Shown here one piece after another: positions 5,045-8,212 of a stretch of DNA of 8,212 nucleotides (positions are counted from its first letter, which is position 1; each line of letters starts with the position of its first letter). A program made the position numbers and the translations under genes. Under the pieces are notes generated by a model. It did no database searches and had not been told where the DNA came from. It saw only the letters and a program-made list of their open reading frames with translations. Origin of the DNA: Alphaproteobacteria bacterium (lineage in GTDB: Bacteria > Pseudomonadota > Alphaproteobacteria > Rickettsiales > SXRF01); assembly GCA_020050695.1 (NCBI GenBank), contig JAGVKI010000029.1, positions 1-8,212 on the forward strand. Direction: 5' to 3'.

Positions 5045-6748
5045 ATGCATTCTGCTGTTTATATTGCTATTTGCCTTTTGTTGCTCGGGATATGCATTGT
5101 TCCCTTAGGCACTTACATAGCGCGTGTTTACACGGGCAAAGTGTGGCTGGAAAAGCCGCTTGGCTGGCTTGAGCGCCTTATTTATGCGCTGGCTGGTATA
5201 GACAGCCGCAAGGAGATGTCATGGCGCACTTACACATCGGCGGTGCTGATTCTTGGTGCTATTGGCTTTTTATTCCTGTTCGCCATTTTTTCCTTCCAGC
5301 ACATCCTGCCGTTTAACCCGCAGGCAGTAGGTGGGCTTTCGCCAGATCTTGCTTTTAATGCCGCTATCAGCTTTGTGACCAATACCAACTGGCAGAGTTA
5401 TGCCGGTGAATCAACACTCAGCTATTTCTCGCAGATGGTAGGCGTAACGGTGCAGAATTTCCTGTCGGCTGCAACGGGCATGGCGGTTGGTATTGCGTTT
5501 ATTCGTGGCCTAACGCGCAAAAAATCTGAAACGATTGGCAATGCGTATGTCGATGTGGTACGCGGCATATTATATATATTGCTTCCGATCGCATTCGTGT
5601 TTTCACTATTCCTTGCATCGCAGGGCGTTATCCAGAACCTGAACGGTTACACGAAGTTTACCTCTATCTTTAGCGGCGAGGAGATGCAGATTGCGCAAGG
5701 CCCCGTAGCATCGCAGGTGGCGATTAAAATGCTGGGCAGCAACGGCGGTGGTTTCTTTAATGCCAATGGCGCGCATCCTTTTGAGAACCCGACGCCGCTG
5801 ACCAATATGCTGCAAATCATCTATATGCTGCTGATACCTGCATCACTGCTTTACAGCTTTGGCGTTATGGCTGGTGACCGCAGGCAGAGTTTTGTGTTGC
5901 TTGCAGCGGTGATGATCATCTTCCTGCCATTGCTTGCATTTGCTGTATATGAAGAAACCCATGGCAATCCCTGGATTCCAACGGGTACGGTCAATATGGC
6001 TGCGGGCAATATGGAGGGCAAGGAAGTGCGCTTTGGCACAGGCAGTTCCGCGTTATGGGCAGCGGCAACCACGGCAACTTCCAATGGTTCCGTGAACTCC
6101 ATGCATGATTCTTTCCTGCCGCTTGGCGGCATGATTCCGCTGATGTTTATTCAGTTCGAAGTGTTATTCGGCGGTGTAGGCAGCGGTGTATACGGCATAT
6201 TGATGTTTGTGCTGCTGACCGTGTTCATGGCGGGGCTTATGGTAGGGCGCACGCCAGAATATCTGGGAAAAAAGCTTGGGCCGTTTGAAATTAAAATGGC
6301 GTCGGTGGTTATGGTTCTGCCTGGCGCTCTGATGCTGGCAGGCACGGCGATTGCGGTGAGTCTGGAAGCAGGGCAGGCGGGGCCGCTTAATACCCACGCC
6401 CATGGCTTTACGGAAATTCTTTACGCATTTGCATCAGCCTCGAATAATAATGGCAGCGCCTTTGCAGGTCTAAGCGCCAATTCACCCTTCTATAATATAG
6501 CACTTGGCATTTGTATGTTCCTTGGCCGTTACTGGCTGATGATTCCGGTGCTGGCCATTGCCGGCGCTATGGCGTCACGTGGAACTATGGCGCAGAGCGC
6601 AGGCACGCTTCCTACGCACACGCCGCTATTTACCATCATGCTATGCTTTATCATTTTGCTCAATCTGCTGACCTACCTGCCATCGATTGCACTGGGGCCG
6701 ATTGCTGAGCATCTTTACCTTGAAAATATTGTGCAGAACGGCCTATGA
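5045..6748 (+). CDS. kdpA: KdpA, potassium-binding and translocating subunit of the Kdp ATPase
   Basis: This complete 567-residue polytopic inner-membrane protein has normal KdpA length. KdpA belongs to the superfamily of K+ transporters (SKT) and has four channel-like repeats that select K+ from the periplasm and pass it to KdpB. All four pore-loop regions are visible: VTNTNWQSYAGE (111-122, with Gln117 matching the E. coli Gln116 filter region), GSNGGGFFNANGAHPFENPT (231-250), ATSNGSVNSMHDS (344-356) and SASNNNGSAFAGL (464-476). FGGVGSGVYG (375-384) and MVGRTPEYLGKK (399-410) are further family signatures. No filter residue looks replaced, so a working transporter is expected. There is no clear Shine-Dalgarno before ATG 5045, although the N-terminus aligns well with known KdpA. 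The stop overlaps the kdpB start (ATGA, 6745-6748), implying coupled synthesis of the two partners. Confidence 0.97.
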   Translation: MHSAVYIAICLLLLGICIVPLGTYIARVYTGKVWLEKPLGWLERLIYALAGIDSRKEMSWRTYTSAVLILGAIGFLFLFAIFSFQHILPFNPQAVGGLSPDLAFNAAISFVTNTNWQSYAGESTLSYFSQMVGVTVQNFLSAATGMAVGIAFIRGLTRKKSETIGNAYVDVVRGILYILLPIAFVFSLFLASQGVIQNLNGYTKFTSIFSGEEMQIAQGPVASQVAIKMLGSNGGGFFNANGAHPFENPTPLTNMLQIIYMLLIPASLLYSFGVMAGDRRQSFVLLAAVMIIFLPLLAFAVYEETHGNPWIPTGTVNMAAGNMEGKEVRFGTGSSALWAAATTATSNGSVNSMHDSFLPLGGMIPLMFIQFEVLFGGVGSGVYGILMFVLLTVFMAGLMVGRTPEYLGKKLGPFEIKMASVVMVLPGALMLAGTAIAVSLEAGQAGPLNTHAHGFTEILYAFASASNNNGSAFAGLSANSPFYNIALGICMFLGRYWLMIPVLAIAGAMASRGTMAQSAGTLPTHTPLFTIMLCFIILLNLLTYLPSIALGPIAEHLYLENIVQNGL

Positions 6749-8212
6749 CACATCATCCCGCAACCACTACGCATGTGAACATGACGCAGGCCATACTCGG
6801 TATGTTTGGCAAGCTGCGCCCGATGAACCAGCTTCGCAATCCTGTGATGTTTGTGGTGTATTGCTGCATGATCGCCGCAACCATACTGTACCTCTATCAC
6901 GCAGTGACTGGGGAAGAAGTAGGGCATGAGCCAGCGTGGTTTACACTATGGGTAGCGCTGTGGCTGTGGTTTACCATATTATTCGCCAATTTTGCTGAAA
7001 GCATTGCTGAAGGCCGCGGTAAGGCGCAGGCCGAATCGCTGCGCGCACTGCGCCGCGAGGTCAATGCCAAGAAGCTTCGCAGTGCCAAACAGCTAGATGA
7101 CTATCAGGTGGTGCCAGCCTGTAATTTGAAAAAAGATGCGCTGGTACTGGTGGAAGCGGGTGATTTTATTCCTGGTGACGGCCAGGTAATTGACGGTATC
7201 GCCTCGGTTGATGAAAGTGCTATTACGGGTGAAAGCGCGCCGGTTATACGTGAAAGCGGCGGTGACTCCGATGCCGTAACAGGCGGTACACGCGTACTAT
7301 CTGACTGGCTGGTTATCCGTATTACCGCCAATGCTGGCGAAAGCTTTATTGACCGCATGGTATCGCTGGTAGAAGGCGCCAAGCGCCAGAAAACGCCTAA
7401 CGAAGTGGCGCTGTCTATCTTGCTGGCGGCGCTTACCTGGATTTTCCTGCTGCTGACCGTAACGCTCATGCTGTTTTCCGTTTACAGCGTTAAAGTATCC
7501 GGTACTGGCCAGCCCATTAGCATTACTATGCTTATTTCGCTGCTGGTATGCCTTGTGCCTACGACCATTGGCGGCCTGCTTTCAGCTATTGGCATTGCGG
7601 GTATGAACCGCCTTTTGCAGGCGAATGTGATTGCCTCGTCGGGCAGGGCTGTGGAAGCGGCGGGCGATGTGAATTGCCTGCTTCTGGATAAGACAGGCAC
7701 CATTACGCATGGTAATCGCCAGGCGGTTGAGTTCTATCCTGCCGATGGGGTCGATATTAAAACGCTCGCTGAAGTGGCGCATTTCTCATCGCTTTCCGAT
7801 CACACGCCGGAAGGCAAAAGCATCGTGCAGCTGGCGCGCCGCAAATATAATATCTCTGAAAATGCAAGCGTGCCTGAAGGCAGCGAGTTTATCGATTTCA
7901 GCGCGGAAACCCGTTATAGCGGCCTGAAGATCGGCCAGCGTCTTATTTTAAAAGGTGCATCCGACGCGGTGGAAAAACACGTGCAGCGCTGCGGCAAGCA
8001 AATGCCTGGTGATGTAACCCGTAAAGTAGAAGAAGTAGGCCGTAGTGGCGGCACCCCGCTTGTTGTGGCTGACGATGACAAGGTGCTGGGCGTTATTTAC
8101 CTTAAAGACGTGGTAAAGGCCGGTATCAAGGAGCGCCTTGCTGATCTTCGCCGTATGGGCATCAAGAGCATTATGATCACGGGCGACAACCCGTTGACCG
8201 CAGCAGCCATTG
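6745..8212 (+). CDS. kdpB: KdpB, ATP-hydrolysing subunit of the Kdp ATPase, 3' partial
   Basis: The frame stays open from ATG 6745 to the right edge, giving 489 residues of an expected 680-700. KdpB is a P-type ATPase (class IA) that drives K+ uptake with KdpA. Membrane segments lie at about 33-50, 65-82, 224-248 and 258-282. The actuator-domain TGES motif is at 161-164, where Ser164 corresponds to E. coli Ser162, a site of inhibitory phosphorylation. CLVPTTIGGLL (269-279) is the ion-pathway helix, with the Pro-Thr-Thr typical of KdpB. DKTGTIT (315-321) carries the phosphorylated Asp315. The nucleotide-binding domain shows TPEGKSIV (354-361), FSAETRYSG (385-393) and KGAS (403-406). The hinge motif TGDNPLTAA (479-487) follows, just before the window ends. 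The start overlaps the kdpA stop by 4 bases (ATGA) and has no obvious Shine-Dalgarno, so coupling is likely. An alternative ATG at 6781 (residue 13) would only trim the N-terminus. Confidence 0.97.
   Translation, partial: MTHHPATTTHVNMTQAILGMFGKLRPMNQLRNPVMFVVYCCMIAATILYLYHAVTGEEVGHEPAWFTLWVALWLWFTILFANFAESIAEGRGKAQAESLRALRREVNAKKLRSAKQLDDYQVVPACNLKKDALVLVEAGDFIPGDGQVIDGIASVDESAITGESAPVIRESGGDSDAVTGGTRVLSDWLVIRITANAGESFIDRMVSLVEGAKRQKTPNEVALSILLAALTWIFLLLTVTLMLFSVYSVKVSGTGQPISITMLISLLVCLVPTTIGGLLSAIGIAGMNRLLQANVIASSGRAVEAAGDVNCLLLDKTGTITHGNRQAVEFYPADGVDIKTLAEVAHFSSLSDHTPEGKSIVQLARRKYNISENASVPEGSEFIDFSAETRYSGLKIGQRLILKGASDAVEKHVQRCGKQMPGDVTRKVEEVGRSGGTPLVVADDDKVLGVIYLKDVVKAGIKERLADLRRMGIKSIMITGDNPLTAAAI

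Noticed and set aside
1..8212. Mobile element, CRISPR array, tRNA/rRNA, toxin-antitoxin or defence system
   Set aside because: No transposase, direct-repeat array, inverted-repeat ends or RNA gene could be seen; every long stretch is accounted for by polysaccharide or kdp genes.

Overview
This window reads as ordinary chromosomal DNA of a Gram-negative bacterium. The O-antigen-ligase-type membrane protein and the heptose-nucleotide genes imply an outer surface polysaccharide, and the general protein style suggests a proteobacterium. I cannot name the species from sequence alone. All supported genes lie on the + strand and are tightly packed. Two modules are present, joined by a gap of about 140 bases.

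Left module (1-4701), surface polysaccharide. It starts inside a probable glycosyltransferase or capsule-type enzyme whose 5' end lies outside the window. This gene overlaps a polytopic O-antigen ligase/polymerase-like protein. After an AT-rich gap of 135 bases come three closely spaced genes: a GHMP kinase resembling heptose-7-phosphate kinase (hddA), sedoheptulose-7-phosphate isomerase (gmhA) and a sugar-1-phosphate nucleotidyltransferase (hddC). Together they give three of the four steps from sedoheptulose 7-phosphate to GDP-D-glycero-alpha-D-manno-heptose. The phosphatase step (gmhB) is not in the window. The activated heptose would feed a surface glycan, in keeping with the flanking genes.

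Right module (4702-8212), high-affinity potassium uptake. A good sigma70-type promoter (TTGACT, 16 bases, TATAGT) precedes a 29-codon membrane-peptide gene of unknown function, then kdpF (30 codons), kdpA (complete) and kdpB (cut by the right edge). These encode the Kdp P-type ATPase complex: KdpA is the K+-selective channel-like subunit, KdpB the ATP-driven pump subunit and KdpF a small stabilising membrane peptide. kdpC, and kdpDE if present, would lie further right.

Nothing here looks like a mobile element, CRISPR array, RNA gene or defence system. The least described item is the small ORF in front of kdpF, together with its unusual translation start context.
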